A stretch of DNA of 64,000 nt. Origin: JAFGLZ01 sp964622545. GTDB lineage: Bacteria; Planctomycetota; Phycisphaerae; UBA1845; JAFGLZ01. The stretch covers positions 8,693 to 72,692 of the forward strand of contig CAZUQM010000037.1 in NCBI GenBank assembly GCA_964622545.1, given 5' to 3'. The position numbers were made by a program, and so were the translations under genes. Below are positions 1-8,591 of the stretch, in pieces; the first letter of the stretch is position 1; the number at the start of each line of letters is the position of its first letter. The notes beneath the pieces were generated by a model. That model was not told where the DNA came from. It did no database searches and worked only from the letters and a program-made list of their open reading frames with translations.

Positions 1-177
1 AAGGTGACCGGTCGCAGCAAGCGCAAGTTCAAGCCCAACATCCAGAAGGTCCGTGCCGTGGTGGACGGCAAGGTCTGCCGCATTCGCGTTTCGGCCAAGG
101 CCATCCGCATGGGCCTGGTCGTCAAGCCACCGAAGCGAACCTGGAAGCCCGAGCAGGCCGAGGCGAGCAAGGAGTAG
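1..177 (+). CDS. rpmB: 50S ribosomal protein L28, 3' part only
   Basis: The window opens inside this gene. Fifty-eight codons remain before the stop, and they read as the C-terminal half of L28, with the family pattern KRKFKPNIQKV followed by VRIS-like and AIRMGLVVKP segments. L28 is a large-subunit protein. The start lies upstream of the window. The 188 bases after the stop contain a perfect 14-base palindrome at 200-213, which could form a hairpin but has no T-run. The next gene is metabolically unrelated, so rpmB is probably the end of its own unit. Confidence 0.9.
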   Translation, partial: KVTGRSKRKFKPNIQKVRAVVDGKVCRIRVSAKAIRMGLVVKPPKRTWKPEQAEASKE

Positions 178-310
178 CCCGGTCGCGGGGCTCGCCGGTC
201 GTCGCCGGCGACGCCGCCGGCATCGATCGCATCCCATCATGCGTTCCCATCGCCCGTTCCAACGCAGGCGCGGGCGATTTTCGTGCGCGGTCGATCGCGT
301 CTCGGGCCGG

Positions 311-338
311 TTCGCCCCGCAAGCGTTTCGACTATAAT
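311..338 (+). promoter_or_regulatory. probable sigma70-type promoter of the aldolase gene
   Basis: A perfect -10 box TATAAT lies at 333-338, 27 bases before the aldolase start. The best -35 is TTCGCC at 311-316 with a 16-base spacer, which matches the consensus weakly. The call rests mainly on the -10 box in otherwise very GC-rich DNA. Confidence 0.5.
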
Positions 339-365
339 CCCCGCACCTGAAAGGAGCCCACCACG

Positions 366-1151
366 ATGAGAGACAGCACGATGCTGGGCAAGCTTCGCGC
401 GGGGAAGGTCGCGCTGACGTTTGGCGTCTCGGGCGGCTTTTCCACCAAGACGGTCGAGTTCGCGGGGATCCACGGCTTCGATGGCGTATGGATCGACATG
501 GAGCACCGCAACTTCACGGACAAGGAGATGGAGCTGCTGATCCTGGCCTCGCGGACGGCCGACGTCGATGCCATGGTTCGGATCCGCAAGGGCAGCTACA
601 CCAACTTCTTCCGTCCGCTCGAGGCGGGGGCTGCCGCCGTGATGGTCCCGCATATCAAGGACCGAGCCGAGGCCGAGGCGGCCGTGTACAACACGCGCTA
701 TCCCCCGATCGGGCGCCGGGGCTTCGACAACGCCGGTCCCGATGGTGATTTCTGCTTTGCCCCTCCGAAGGAGTACGTCCAGCACGCCAACGATCAAACG
801 CTGCTCATCGCGCAGATCGAGGATCCCGAGGCCCTGGACCATCTCGATGACATCATCGGCGTGGACGGCATGGACATGCTGTTCGTCGGCCCCGGCGATC
901 TGAGCCTGGCTTTGGGCATTCCGTTCGAGTTCGACCACCCGAGGATCCTGGATGCGTACGAGCGCGTGGCCGAGGCGGCCGATCGGGCCGGCAAGTGGTG
1001 GGGCACGGTGGCGATCAGGCCCGAGATGGTCAAGCGCAACGCGGATATGGGCGCGCAGATGTTTAATCTGGGAGGGGATCAGGTCTTGCTCTACCTGGGC
1101 ATGCAGTCGAAGATCGCCGAGTACAGGGATCTTCTGGGCGAGAGGTGCTGA
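366..1151 (+). CDS. HpcH/HpaI family aldolase
   Basis: The 261-residue product has the class II pyruvate aldolase layout of the HpcH/HpaI family, which cleaves 2-keto-3-deoxy sugar acids or related hydroxy-keto acids with a divalent metal. Visible signature residues are H47 in the IDMEHR motif, R72, the RYPPIGRRG stretch around 111-119, E152 in QIED and D178 in GPGDLS; E152 and D178 are the expected metal ligands. The start is supported by AAAGGAG nine bases upstream. The following glycosyltransferase gene begins about 100 bases later. The exact substrate cannot be told from sequence; rhamnonate or fuconate breakdown is possible but not shown. Confidence 0.85.
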   Translation: MRDSTMLGKLRAGKVALTFGVSGGFSTKTVEFAGIHGFDGVWIDMEHRNFTDKEMELLILASRTADVDAMVRIRKGSYTNFFRPLEAGAAAVMVPHIKDRAEAEAAVYNTRYPPIGRRGFDNAGPDGDFCFAPPKEYVQHANDQTLLIAQIEDPEALDHLDDIIGVDGMDMLFVGPGDLSLALGIPFEFDHPRILDAYERVAEAADRAGKWWGTVAIRPEMVKRNADMGAQMFNLGGDQVLLYLGMQSKIAEYRDLLGERC

Positions 1152-1255
1152 CGTCTGAGGCGCTCGGGCGGTTCGACCAGGCGAATCCGGGCGGGTCTTG
1201 CGTGACATGCCTCGTAAGGGGCCGGCGGCAGCGCGGCTGTAACGGCGGGCGATTC

Positions 1256-2278
1256 ATGAACCGCGACCATCCGATCATCTCGATCGTCGTGCCGAGCTTT
1301 AACGAGCAGGACAACGTGGGTCCCCTCGTGGAGGCCTTGCGGGGCGTTCTCGATTCGATCACGGCCGAGTACGAGATCATCTTCGTCAGCGACGGCAGCA
1401 CCGATGCGACCGGTTCGCGCGTGGCGGAGCTGCACCGCAAAGACCCCCGAGTCAAGCTCATCGAGCTGAGCCGCAACTTCGGGCACCAGCTCGCGCTGAT
1501 GGCCGGGCTGGACGTGGCGGCGGGCGACGCGGTGATCACCATGGACGCAGATTTGCAGCATCCGCCGACGTTGATCACGGAGATGCTCGCGCGATGGCAG
1601 GACGGCGAGGACGTCGTCCACGCCGTTCGTCAGACCAGCGGCGGCGGGGTCGTGCAACGGTCGCTGTCGCGGCTGAGCTACGGCATCCTGAGCCGACTGT
1701 GTGAGGTGGATATCCTGCCCAACGCGGCCGATTTCCGTTTGATGGATCGGCGCGTGGTCGAGGTGATGCGCCAGCTCCGTGAACGGTTTCGGTTCGACCG
1801 CGGCCTGGTCCGGTGGCTGGGCTTTCGACAGGGGCAGGTCGTCTATCGGGAGGACCGTCGGCACTCCGGCCGGCCGGCGTACCGGTTCAGCCAGCGTGTG
1901 CGCCTGCTCGGCAACGCGGTGTTCTCGCTATCCAGTCGTCCTCTCAACGTGGTGGGGATGCTGGGGTTGGTGTTGTCGGCAGGCAGCTTGGCGTATCTGC
2001 TGTTCATCCTAGGGGCTCGGCTGCTGGCGCCGGATCGACTGAGCGTGCAGCCGGGCTGGGCGAGCACGACCGCGACGATCCTGCTCGTCGGCGGGTTCCA
2101 GCTCGTGGCCTTCTGGTTGCTGGGCCAGTACGTCGGCCGGACGTACGAGGAGACGAAGCGCCGGCCGCCCTATGTGATCGCCCGCGGATTGGGGTTCGAG
2201 GATCCACGCATTCACGCGGCCGATCGGCCCGCTCTGAACCTGACGAACGCGACCGATAAGCCGGTTGAGCAGGGATGA
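1256..2278 (+). CDS. polyprenyl-phosphate glycosyltransferase (GT2, ArnC/DPM1-like)
   Basis: The 340-residue protein has an N-terminal GT2 fold starting at SIVVPSFNEQDN, with the nucleotide-binding DGSTD and the catalytic DADLQHPP motif. Two hydrophobic segments follow in the last third, near VVGMLGLVLSAG and TILLVGGFQL. This is the arrangement of enzymes that put a sugar on undecaprenyl or dolichyl phosphate at the cytoplasmic membrane face, such as ArnC, GtrB and DPM1. The frame is open upstream to about 1145, but the family-like N-terminus starts at the ATG at 1256, so that start is chosen despite a weak ribosome site. The sugar is unknown. Confidence 0.85.
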   Translation: MNRDHPIISIVVPSFNEQDNVGPLVEALRGVLDSITAEYEIIFVSDGSTDATGSRVAELHRKDPRVKLIELSRNFGHQLALMAGLDVAAGDAVITMDADLQHPPTLITEMLARWQDGEDVVHAVRQTSGGGVVQRSLSRLSYGILSRLCEVDILPNAADFRLMDRRVVEVMRQLRERFRFDRGLVRWLGFRQGQVVYREDRRHSGRPAYRFSQRVRLLGNAVFSLSSRPLNVVGMLGLVLSAGSLAYLLFILGARLLAPDRLSVQPGWASTTATILLVGGFQLVAFWLLGQYVGRTYEETKRRPPYVIARGLGFEDPRIHAADRPALNLTNATDKPVEQG

Positions 2279-2515
2279 GCCCCCGGCTGCGCGAACCGCA
2301 ACGCGGCTGGCGTTCTGGCTCCTTTAGTGGCGACCAACACACGTTGGACATTTCTCTACCGGTAAGCCGACGTAGGCCATGGCGTTGGTGCGGCGCCTAT
2401 CTCCTGTAGCTTGCCTAGTTTGACAGCGTATTGTACGCTTCGCCGGCGTCCTGGGTAAGTACCGGGTCGCCTGATGGCAGTCGGCTTGGCGGGCCGAGCT
2501 TCTGGAGAGGCGGGG

Positions 2516-4855
2516 ATGGTCGTACGATTATCGGCGGTGTTTGGTCTTTGGGCGCTATCGACGGGCGTGATGCTGGCCGCGGGCGGTTGCGGGGCCGCGT
2601 CTGCGGGGGATCTGCTCGGGCCGGGCGATGGCAGTGACGGCGGCATCGTGGCCGGGCTTATTGACGACGGCGCCGATCCCAACCTTCCTACCGATACGCA
2701 AGACCCGAACGACGACACGACGGACCTCGACGGGGGCCAGGACGCAGGCGATGACGGCGGCTCGGATGATGATCCAAACGCTGTCGTCGTACGTTTCAGG
2801 GTCAGCCCATCGGAGGGCCCGAGGCCGCTGGTGGTGACGTGCTCGGCGGAGTCGACGGGGGCTCTGCCTGAGGGCGTGTATCGGTGGCTTATCGACGGTG
2901 TCGCCGATTCCGGACCGCGCGATACGCACGCGGGTCGGGCGGTCACGTTGGAGACGGGGGGCAGTCACGAGATCCGTCTGAGCTATGCCCCTTCGGCCAC
3001 CTCGTTGTTCTCGACTTGCACGCACGCCGACGGCGGGGGTGAAGCGGCGACGGTCGTGGTCTGGCCTCGGATTTCGGGTGCGCTTCGCGACCCCGATGGC
3101 GAGCCGATTGCGGGCGTTGTGGTTCAGGCCGGTGACGGCGCTGCGTCCTGCGAAACGGACGCGGACGGCCTCTTCGCCCTGGACGTGCCGATGGGATGGT
3201 CTGGTCGGATCAGTCCGGAGACGGATGACTACGACTTCGATCGCGCCGACCGAAGCTTCACCCGAGTCAACGGCGACATCCCCGGCCAGGACTTCGTCGG
3301 TCTAGCGCGTTGGGTCACGGTGGCCGGCGTGGTGACCGATACGGCAGGCGATCCGGTGGCGGATCTTGAGGTGCGGGCCGTGCCCGACGGGGGGACGACC
3401 ACGACGGATGCGTCGGGAGTGTACGAGCTGCGGGTCCCGAATCTCTGGTCGGGCGAGATCGCTCCGATGCCGGCGGACTACGGGTTCGAACCGCCACGCA
3501 GGACGTATGCCTTCGTGGAGGCGGCCGCGAGCGGGCACGACTTCGTGGCCACGCCCTGGCCGAGCGACGGCAGCTTCACGTCGGATCACGCTTTGATGAT
3601 GCTCAAGTCACTTCCGAGCTACAGCGGCGGTCCGCGGATTCAGATCATGAAGAACTACGGCTACTGGGGTGAGATAAACGGCGGCCGTCCCATATTGGCG
3701 GAACTCGTACGGATAGGTGGCACGTACCAGGCGAATATCTCGAGAATACACACGGGAGGGGCGGATGGTACGTACCTCCGGATCGCCAGGGACTTCGCCC
3801 AGCAGGGCGTCCCCATTTGGTTGGAGATGGGTTCGATCGGCGGCCTCGGCTTCTGTGAGTCGATCGGATCTTTCGATCCCAACTGCTTCCACGCGTGTCC
3901 CAGGCCGCTGGATGAGTACCTCAACCCGGAGCACCCAATCGCTGGCCGGCGAAAATCCCGACGCCTTTTCTGTCCGTGTCGGCACGCGTGTCAGCGGCAG
4001 ATTGCGCGATGGTTCAAAGCGGGCGAGGACTTACGCGCGTCAGGGATGTCGGCGGACATGCTGGAGGGTGTGTGGGTGCACGACGAATCAGCCTATGTAG
4101 CGGTGACTAGCGAATGGCATGTCTCGTTCGCCATGTATGAAGAATGCACGGCCTGTGGGAGCAGGGAGGCGCACAATGAGCACCTGGCCAAGCTCCAAGC
4201 GAACATCGTTCATGCCATGATGAGGGGGCTTGGGGCGGCTCCGGCCGGCGATTTGAACCGGGACTTCGTCTTTGACGCTGAAGACCAGGCGCTCTTCCAG
4301 CAGGCCATGGTCGACCAGCATCCGATGGGCGATTTCGACAACAATGGCATCGTCGACGCCGACGATTGGACCTACGTGGAATCGGTGGAACCGACCACCC
4401 CCAAGATGCTCTCGCAGTTCTGGTGGTGTGGAGGGTACCTAGACTATACGGCCGACGGCTTGCCGGCAAGGCCCTCGCCCTGGCTGCCAATCGAGGATTT
4501 CCCAGGCGTACCCCGACAGACGCACTTCAACTTCGCCCGTTACGGCTCGGACGATGATTGCGTCGACGATCTTGCGATGACGATCGACGCTATCAACAAC
4601 ACCTTCGGCAAGCCGGTGGTTCCTCATCTCTCCTTGACGCTGGACAGTACGGCTGGATGCGAGTGCGGCGTTCCCTACTCGGCCAACTACGGCAAGGCCA
4701 AGATCGCTGCGCAGAAGGGTTGTCCGATGATCCTCTGTTACGCGCTGAATCCGCTGATGGCCGATTGGATGACTCCGGAGTTGTATCGCAAGCAGTTTGA
4801 AAGCGTGCGGGCGATCGTTGAGGGCGCACGGGATGGCGCCTTGATGCAGCCCTAG
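2516..4855 (+). CDS. large exported protein with two carboxypeptidase-regulatory-like domains and an internal dockerin-like pair
   Basis: The start at 2516 has GGAGAGG six bases upstream and gives 779 residues with a signal peptide ending at AAGGC, so it may be a lipoprotein (C25), although the -3 alanine is not ideal. Residues 30-88 are a Gly/Asp-rich linker. About 90-185 is PKD/Ig-like; 186-263 and 264-346 are two related beta-sandwich repeats of the carboxypeptidase-regulatory type. About 350-779 is an unrecognised, Cys-rich domain that may be a TIM-barrel-like hydrolase. Inside it, residues 578-622 hold two EF-hand-like loops (DLNRDFVFDAED and DFDNNGIVDADD), as in type I dockerin repeats. 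Function is unknown; a surface or extracellular glycan role is an inference. Its stop overlaps the stop of the convergent sugar transferase. Confidence 0.75.
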   Translation: MVVRLSAVFGLWALSTGVMLAAGGCGAASAGDLLGPGDGSDGGIVAGLIDDGADPNLPTDTQDPNDDTTDLDGGQDAGDDGGSDDDPNAVVVRFRVSPSEGPRPLVVTCSAESTGALPEGVYRWLIDGVADSGPRDTHAGRAVTLETGGSHEIRLSYAPSATSLFSTCTHADGGGEAATVVVWPRISGALRDPDGEPIAGVVVQAGDGAASCETDADGLFALDVPMGWSGRISPETDDYDFDRADRSFTRVNGDIPGQDFVGLARWVTVAGVVTDTAGDPVADLEVRAVPDGGTTTTDASGVYELRVPNLWSGEIAPMPADYGFEPPRRTYAFVEAAASGHDFVATPWPSDGSFTSDHALMMLKSLPSYSGGPRIQIMKNYGYWGEINGGRPILAELVRIGGTYQANISRIHTGGADGTYLRIARDFAQQGVPIWLEMGSIGGLGFCESIGSFDPNCFHACPRPLDEYLNPEHPIAGRRKSRRLFCPCRHACQRQIARWFKAGEDLRASGMSADMLEGVWVHDESAYVAVTSEWHVSFAMYEECTACGSREAHNEHLAKLQANIVHAMMRGLGAAPAGDLNRDFVFDAEDQALFQQAMVDQHPMGDFDNNGIVDADDWTYVESVEPTTPKMLSQFWWCGGYLDYTADGLPARPSPWLPIEDFPGVPRQTHFNFARYGSDDDCVDDLAMTIDAINNTFGKPVVPHLSLTLDSTAGCECGVPYSANYGKAKIAAQKGCPMILCYALNPLMADWMTPELYRKQFESVRAIVEGARDGALMQP

Positions 4856-5493
4856 CCAGTGGAGGGCCGCGTTGGCCCGCCCGGCGACTCGTTAGATTGC
4901 GGCAGGATCCGCGCAAAGCGCTCTTCACCCAGTAGAATAACGACGGGCGTGCGGAGCAGAATCTGGAGATCCAGTGCTGGGCTGAGGTTCTCGACGTAGC
5001 ACACATCCCACACGATGCGCTCGGGCCAGGAGATGGCTGTGCCGCCGTGGATCTGTGCCAGACCGGTGCAGCCCGGCCTAACGAGCAGGCGCCGCCTTTC
5101 GAACTCGCCGTATTTCTCGACCTGGTCCATCAACGTGGGTCTTGGCCCGATCAGCGACATGTCGCCGCGGAGCACGTTGAGAATCTGCGGCAACTCGTCG
5201 ATCTTCAGCCGGCGGAGCCATCGGCCCACGGTCGTGATCTCCGGATGGTCCAAGGGCACGAGTTCCTTCGGATCCGGCGCGCGCCCTCCTCGCATGGTGC
5301 GGAACTTGTAGACCTTGAAGGGCCTGCCGTAGCGTCCGGCACGCGTCTGTGTGAACAGGATGGGGCCGGGACTGGTCAGCTTGATCAGGACGGCGGCAAT
5401 CAAGAGGACCGGTGCCAGGAGGATCAAGCCAATCAGACTGAGGACGACGTCGATGAGGCGTTTGATGGGGGCATACCAGTCGGACCCGGGCAT
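4852..5493 (-). CDS. undecaprenyl-phosphate sugar phosphotransferase (bacterial sugar transferase family)
   Basis: The 213-residue protein matches the catalytic core of WbaP/WcaJ/EpsL-like initiating transferases, which move a sugar-1-phosphate from UDP-sugar to undecaprenyl phosphate. It has one N-terminal membrane helix (about 14-36), the FKVYKFRTM motif, the KIDELPQILNVLRGDMSLIGPRP block and the RPGCTGLAQI segment. It lacks the multi-helix N-terminal part of WbaP, like the short PglC-type forms. AGGAAG precedes the start. Its TAG shares four bases (CTAG) with the stop of the convergent gene. It probably primes capsule or exopolysaccharide synthesis. Confidence 0.9.
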   Translation of the reverse strand: MPGSDWYAPIKRLIDVVLSLIGLILLAPVLLIAAVLIKLTSPGPILFTQTRAGRYGRPFKVYKFRTMRGGRAPDPKELVPLDHPEITTVGRWLRRLKIDELPQILNVLRGDMSLIGPRPTLMDQVEKYGEFERRRLLVRPGCTGLAQIHGGTAISWPERIVWDVCYVENLSPALDLQILLRTPVVILLGEERFARILPQSNESPGGPTRPSTG

Positions 5494-5569
5494 CGGCTGA
5501 CCTTCTTCCTGGCTGCGATTTCGTTTTGTGACGTGGCCGGATGAATCCCGATGCGACCTTCACGTCCAG

Positions 5570-5598
5570 AGGATAGCCCGCGGCGTCGGGCCTGCCAA
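5570..5598 (-). promoter_or_regulatory. candidate promoter of the sugar transferase gene
   Basis: Read on the minus strand, TTGGCA (5598-5593) is followed after 17 bases by TATCCT (5575-5570). These match the sigma70 consensus at five and four of six bases. The pair lies 77 bases before the start codon at 5493. Confidence 0.45.
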
Positions 5599-5751
5599 GC
5601 GCGTCGGTGGTTCGAGGGGCTGCAGGGGGCAGGGGTTTGACGGACCTGCCCCAGCCAGGGGGATACACTTGGGGTGCCGATCCAGGATTATGTCCGCCGG
5701 TCTTGCAGATGGCCTTGCAGAAGGGTTAGGATGATCGCTGTAGGGTAGTTC

Positions 5752-6411
5752 GTGCGGCTTCTGGGTCCGAGGGCATGGCTGTTGGGAATCACTGATACGC
5801 AACCGTCCTCAGCACAGCCGCTTAGCGAAGAAGCGGACCGGGTTCGCCAGCGCGTGGAAACTCAGAACCTGCTCGTTCGCCGACAGGGGCTCTGGCGCAT
5901 TCTGGGAGCGCTGGGAATCTCGACGGTGCTGCTGCTGCTGGCGTTAGGGCTTCGTCGAGACCAGGTGATACGGGAGGCTGCCCTCGATGATATGGAGCGT
6001 GTGGGCCAGGCGTTCGATAGTTGGGTGCACGAGCACGCCGCCTTGCCCAGCAGCCTTGACGTGGTCTTCAGGTCGGGCCGAGAGCTGTCCACGTCTCATC
6101 TGGGCTACGCCGACATCGACCGCCGTAGGATCGCGGCCCTGGGCCAAATGCCGGTCGTTCTCGTCTATGATTTGGAGCCTCGAGGGCAGCTCTTCAGCCA
6201 CCATGGGCGATCGGTTCTGCTGTGCAAACGGGCGGATTTTCAAGCTAAGTGGTTGACTGAAAAGGAGTTCGCTCGGCAGAGATCGCGAGAGCAGGATCTG
6301 GTCGAGAAGCTTCACTCGTCGCCCGGTTTGATGAACGGTTCTGGAAAGGGACGCGGGCAGAGCGGCTTGCCAAGCCCCTTGCTCAAGCCCAGGGTGGTTC
6401 CCGGTCGTTAG
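5752..6411 (+). CDS. hypothetical one-pass membrane protein
   Basis: I do not recognise this 219-residue protein. It has a charged N-terminal part (residues 20-47, possibly helical), one clear membrane helix at about 48-68 (leucine-rich), and a soluble C-terminal part of about 150 residues with no familiar motif. The GTG start at 5752 is uncertain because no strong ribosome site is visible. The composition and long open frame support a real gene. It sits just before the ribosomal operon but is separated from it by a promoter, so it is probably transcribed alone. Confidence 0.5.
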   Translation: MRLLGPRAWLLGITDTQPSSAQPLSEEADRVRQRVETQNLLVRRQGLWRILGALGISTVLLLLALGLRRDQVIREAALDDMERVGQAFDSWVHEHAALPSSLDVVFRSGRELSTSHLGYADIDRRRIAALGQMPVVLVYDLEPRGQLFSHHGRSVLLCKRADFQAKWLTEKEFARQRSREQDLVEKLHSSPGLMNGSGKGRGQSGLPSPLLKPRVVPGR

Positions 6412-6539
6412 ATCAAGGGTGGTTCCCGTTTCTGGCAAGCGAAGCACTCGGCGGCTCTCGCCCGGGTGTCATCGCGGGTGACCTTTCGGTCGAAATCCCC
6501 GAATTTTTTCCGCGCAGGTCCTCTGGTGGCAAGATTTGC

Positions 6540-6567
6540 TTGACAAAGCACTTCTGCTTGCTACACT
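6540..6567 (+). promoter_or_regulatory. sigma70-type promoter of the S10-spc-alpha operon
   Basis: A perfect -35 box TTGACA at 6540-6545 is followed, after 16 bases, by TACACT at 6562-6567. It lies 46 bases before the rpsJ start. It is the best-matching promoter seen in front of this operon, and its position fits transcription of all genes down to rplQ. Confidence 0.75.
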
Positions 6568-6612
6568 GGCCTTTCTGTCTTCGTACGGAATAGATAGGGA
6601 GTGTATACGCCG

Positions 6613-6924
6613 ATGGACGGAGAGATGATACGCATTCGGATGGAGGCCTACGACCACGGCGCGTTGGATTCCTCCGCCCGTGAGATCGTCGACCACGCGA
6701 AGCGCACCAGCGCCCGCGTGCGGGGTCCGATTCCGCTGCCGACTCGCATCGAGCGTTACACGGTACTGCGGTCGCCTCACATTGACAAGAAGTCGCGTGA
6801 GCAGTTCGAGATGCGCACGCACAAGCGGGTGATCGACATCTATGAGCCGACGGCAAGGACCGTCGAAGCGTTGAACCGGCTTGTGGTGCCGGCGGGTGTC
6901 TTCGTCAAGATGCAGTTGAAGTAA
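6613..6924 (+). CDS. rpsJ: 30S ribosomal protein S10
   Basis: This 103-residue product has the S10 hallmarks: an IRIRMEAYDHGALD start, the PIPLPTRIERYTVLRSPH loop and the EQFEMRTHKRVIDI segment. S10 sits in the 30S head and doubles as the antitermination factor NusE. Three in-frame starts are possible (GTG 6601, ATG 6613, ATG 6625). ATG 6613 is chosen because AGGGAG lies upstream, though at a rather long distance of 11 bases. It is the first gene of the operon. Confidence 0.95.
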   Translation: MDGEMIRIRMEAYDHGALDSSAREIVDHAKRTSARVRGPIPLPTRIERYTVLRSPHIDKKSREQFEMRTHKRVIDIYEPTARTVEALNRLVVPAGVFVKMQLK

Positions 6925-6949
6925 GGGCGGGAGCTTTCGCCGGGCTGTG

Positions 6950-7029
6950 TTGGCGAGGCGCCAAGGCTGGCTTCTTCGTCTAGCCCCGTATCGACAAACA
7001 ATTCGGACACATGAGCTTGATCGTGTGTC
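6950..7029 (+). promoter_or_regulatory. two stem-loops in the rpsJ-rplC gap, possible leader element
   Basis: This 146-base gap is by far the longest between early genes of the operon. It holds a 6-bp hairpin, TTGGCG and CGCCAA with a 3-base loop (6950-6964), and a stronger 9-bp hairpin, GACACATGA with TCGTGTGTC around a 6-base loop (7006-7029). The second ends 24 bases before the AGGGGAG of rplC. The structure is seen directly; a role in L3 or L4 feedback control is only an inference. No T-run follows, so neither looks like a plain terminator. Confidence 0.4.
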
Positions 7030-7070
7030 ACCAGATCGCTCCCGAGGGGCGATAGGGGAGATTTATTCAC

Positions 7071-7835
7071 ATGGTGGCGGCGCTGCTAGGCAAAAAGATC
7101 GGGATGACCCAGGTGTACGACGAAGCGGGTCGGTCGGTGCCCGTGACGATCATCCAGGCGGGTCCTTGCCCCGTGCTGCAGGTCAAGACGCAGGAGACCG
7201 ACGGGTACGATGCCGTGCAGCTCGGCTTCGACGAGGTGAAGCCGCATCGGTCGACGCTGCCGGAGATCGGCCATGCCAAGAAGGCGGGGACGGGACCGAA
7301 GCGGTTCGTTCGCGAGGTCCGCTTTCACGAGGCCGCGCCGGAGTCCGAGCCCGGTGACCTGTGGACCGTCGACGTCTTCGACGAGGTTCAGTTCGTGGAT
7401 GTGGTGGGCACGACGAAGGGGCGTGGGTTCGCCGGTGTGATGCGACGCCATCACTTCGGTGGTCAGCCGGCCTCGCACGGCGTGGAGCGTAAGCACCGCA
7501 GCCCGGGTTCGATCTCGAGTCACGGCTCCGATCTGGGCCACGGTGGGAATCTGAAGAAGGGCAAGCGGATGGCGGGCCAGATGGGCAACGTCCGGCGGAC
7601 CAGCCGCAACCACGTGCTGGTCGGGGTGGACAAGGTCCGCAACCTGTTGCTTGTCAAGGGGGGCGTGCCGGGTGCGAACGGCAGCTACGTGGTCGTGCAG
7701 CGGAGCGTGGCCAAGAATCAGCCCAAAGACATCGAACGGTTGTACTACGTTGTCGGAAGCGATGAGGACGCCCAGCCGAGCAAGGTGTTCAAGCTGGAGG
7801 TCGTTGGTGCGGCGTCGGGCGGCACTGAGGATTAG
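7071..7835 (+). CDS. rplC: 50S ribosomal protein L3
   Basis: The 254-residue protein begins with LLGKKIGMTQVYDEAG and carries the FAGVMRRHHFGGQPASHG and GSDLGHGGNLKKGKRMAGQMG segments that define L3, an early assembly protein near the peptidyl transferase centre. It is longer than the 209-residue E. coli protein because of a longer first half and tail. AGGGGAG at 7054-7060 supports the ATG. Confidence 0.95.
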   Translation: MVAALLGKKIGMTQVYDEAGRSVPVTIIQAGPCPVLQVKTQETDGYDAVQLGFDEVKPHRSTLPEIGHAKKAGTGPKRFVREVRFHEAAPESEPGDLWTVDVFDEVQFVDVVGTTKGRGFAGVMRRHHFGGQPASHGVERKHRSPGSISSHGSDLGHGGNLKKGKRMAGQMGNVRRTSRNHVLVGVDKVRNLLLVKGGVPGANGSYVVVQRSVAKNQPKDIERLYYVVGSDEDAQPSKVFKLEVVGAASGGTED

Positions 7836-7898
7836 CATCGCCAGGGAATCAGAGCGAGGCGCGCCGGTCGGCGCTCGCCCGCACAGGCAGATTGAACG

Positions 7899-8585
7899 AT
7901 GATCGACTTGCCCGTCTACAACGAGAATGGCGACCAGATCGAGACGGTCTCGGTGGATGAGTCCGAGCTCGGTGGCGAGGTGCGGCCGGCTTTGCTCAAG
8001 CAAGCGGTCGTGATGCACTTGGCGAATCAGCGTCAGGGCACGTCGGCGACGCGCAACCGCAGCCAGGTCGTCGGCAGCACCAAGAAGCTGTATCGCCAGA
8101 AGGGCACAGGCCGTGCCCGCATGGGGTCGAGCCGGACGAACATCCGTCGGGGCGGCGGCATGGCGTTCGCCAAGCGGACACGCGACTTCCGTCAGTCCAT
8201 GCCCAAGAAGATGCGACGCCTCGCCCGGCGCAATGCCGTATTGGCCAAGGCCCTCAGTGGCGACCTCCTCCTGATCGACGCACTCACCTTCGAAGAACCC
8301 AAGACCAAACGATTCGCGACGATGCTTCGGGCCCTCAAGGCCGATCGGGGCTGTGTGCTTGCTCTGGCCGGGAGGGACGAGAACGTCTACCGATCGGGCC
8401 GGAACATCCCCAAGACCGAGATCCGCCAGGCCAACGAATTGAGCACGTACGAGATTCTGCGGCGCCGCCGGCTGCTCATGACCCGGGAGGCGTGGGAGGT
8501 GTTCTTGTCCGGCGCCCAGGGGGCCGTGCCGTCCAAGGTCGCGGAGGGCTCGGAGGAAGCGGTTTCGTCGGAAGGACAGGAGTAG
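7899..8585 (+). CDS. rplD: 50S ribosomal protein L4
   Basis: The 228-residue product shows the L4 core RQKGTGRARMGSSRTNIRRGG and the FAKRTRDFRQSMPKKMRRLA loop that reaches into the exit tunnel, followed by the Rossmann-like C-terminal half. In E. coli L4 also represses its own operon; whether that holds here is unknown. It sits 63 bases after rplC and six before rplW. Confidence 0.95.
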   Translation: MIDLPVYNENGDQIETVSVDESELGGEVRPALLKQAVVMHLANQRQGTSATRNRSQVVGSTKKLYRQKGTGRARMGSSRTNIRRGGGMAFAKRTRDFRQSMPKKMRRLARRNAVLAKALSGDLLLIDALTFEEPKTKRFATMLRALKADRGCVLALAGRDENVYRSGRNIPKTEIRQANELSTYEILRRRRLLMTREAWEVFLSGAQGAVPSKVAEGSEEAVSSEGQE

Positions 8586-8591
8586 GATCGG

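Noticed and set aside
237..1208. Long minus-strand frame opposite the aldolase
   Set aside because: It is an antisense shadow produced by GC-rich codon use; the plus-strand aldolase has clear motifs.
6482..6500. GACC/GGTC mini-hairpin with a T6 run downstream
   Set aside because: The stem is only four base pairs and the T-run is about 10 bases away, so it is not a convincing terminator for the membrane protein gene.
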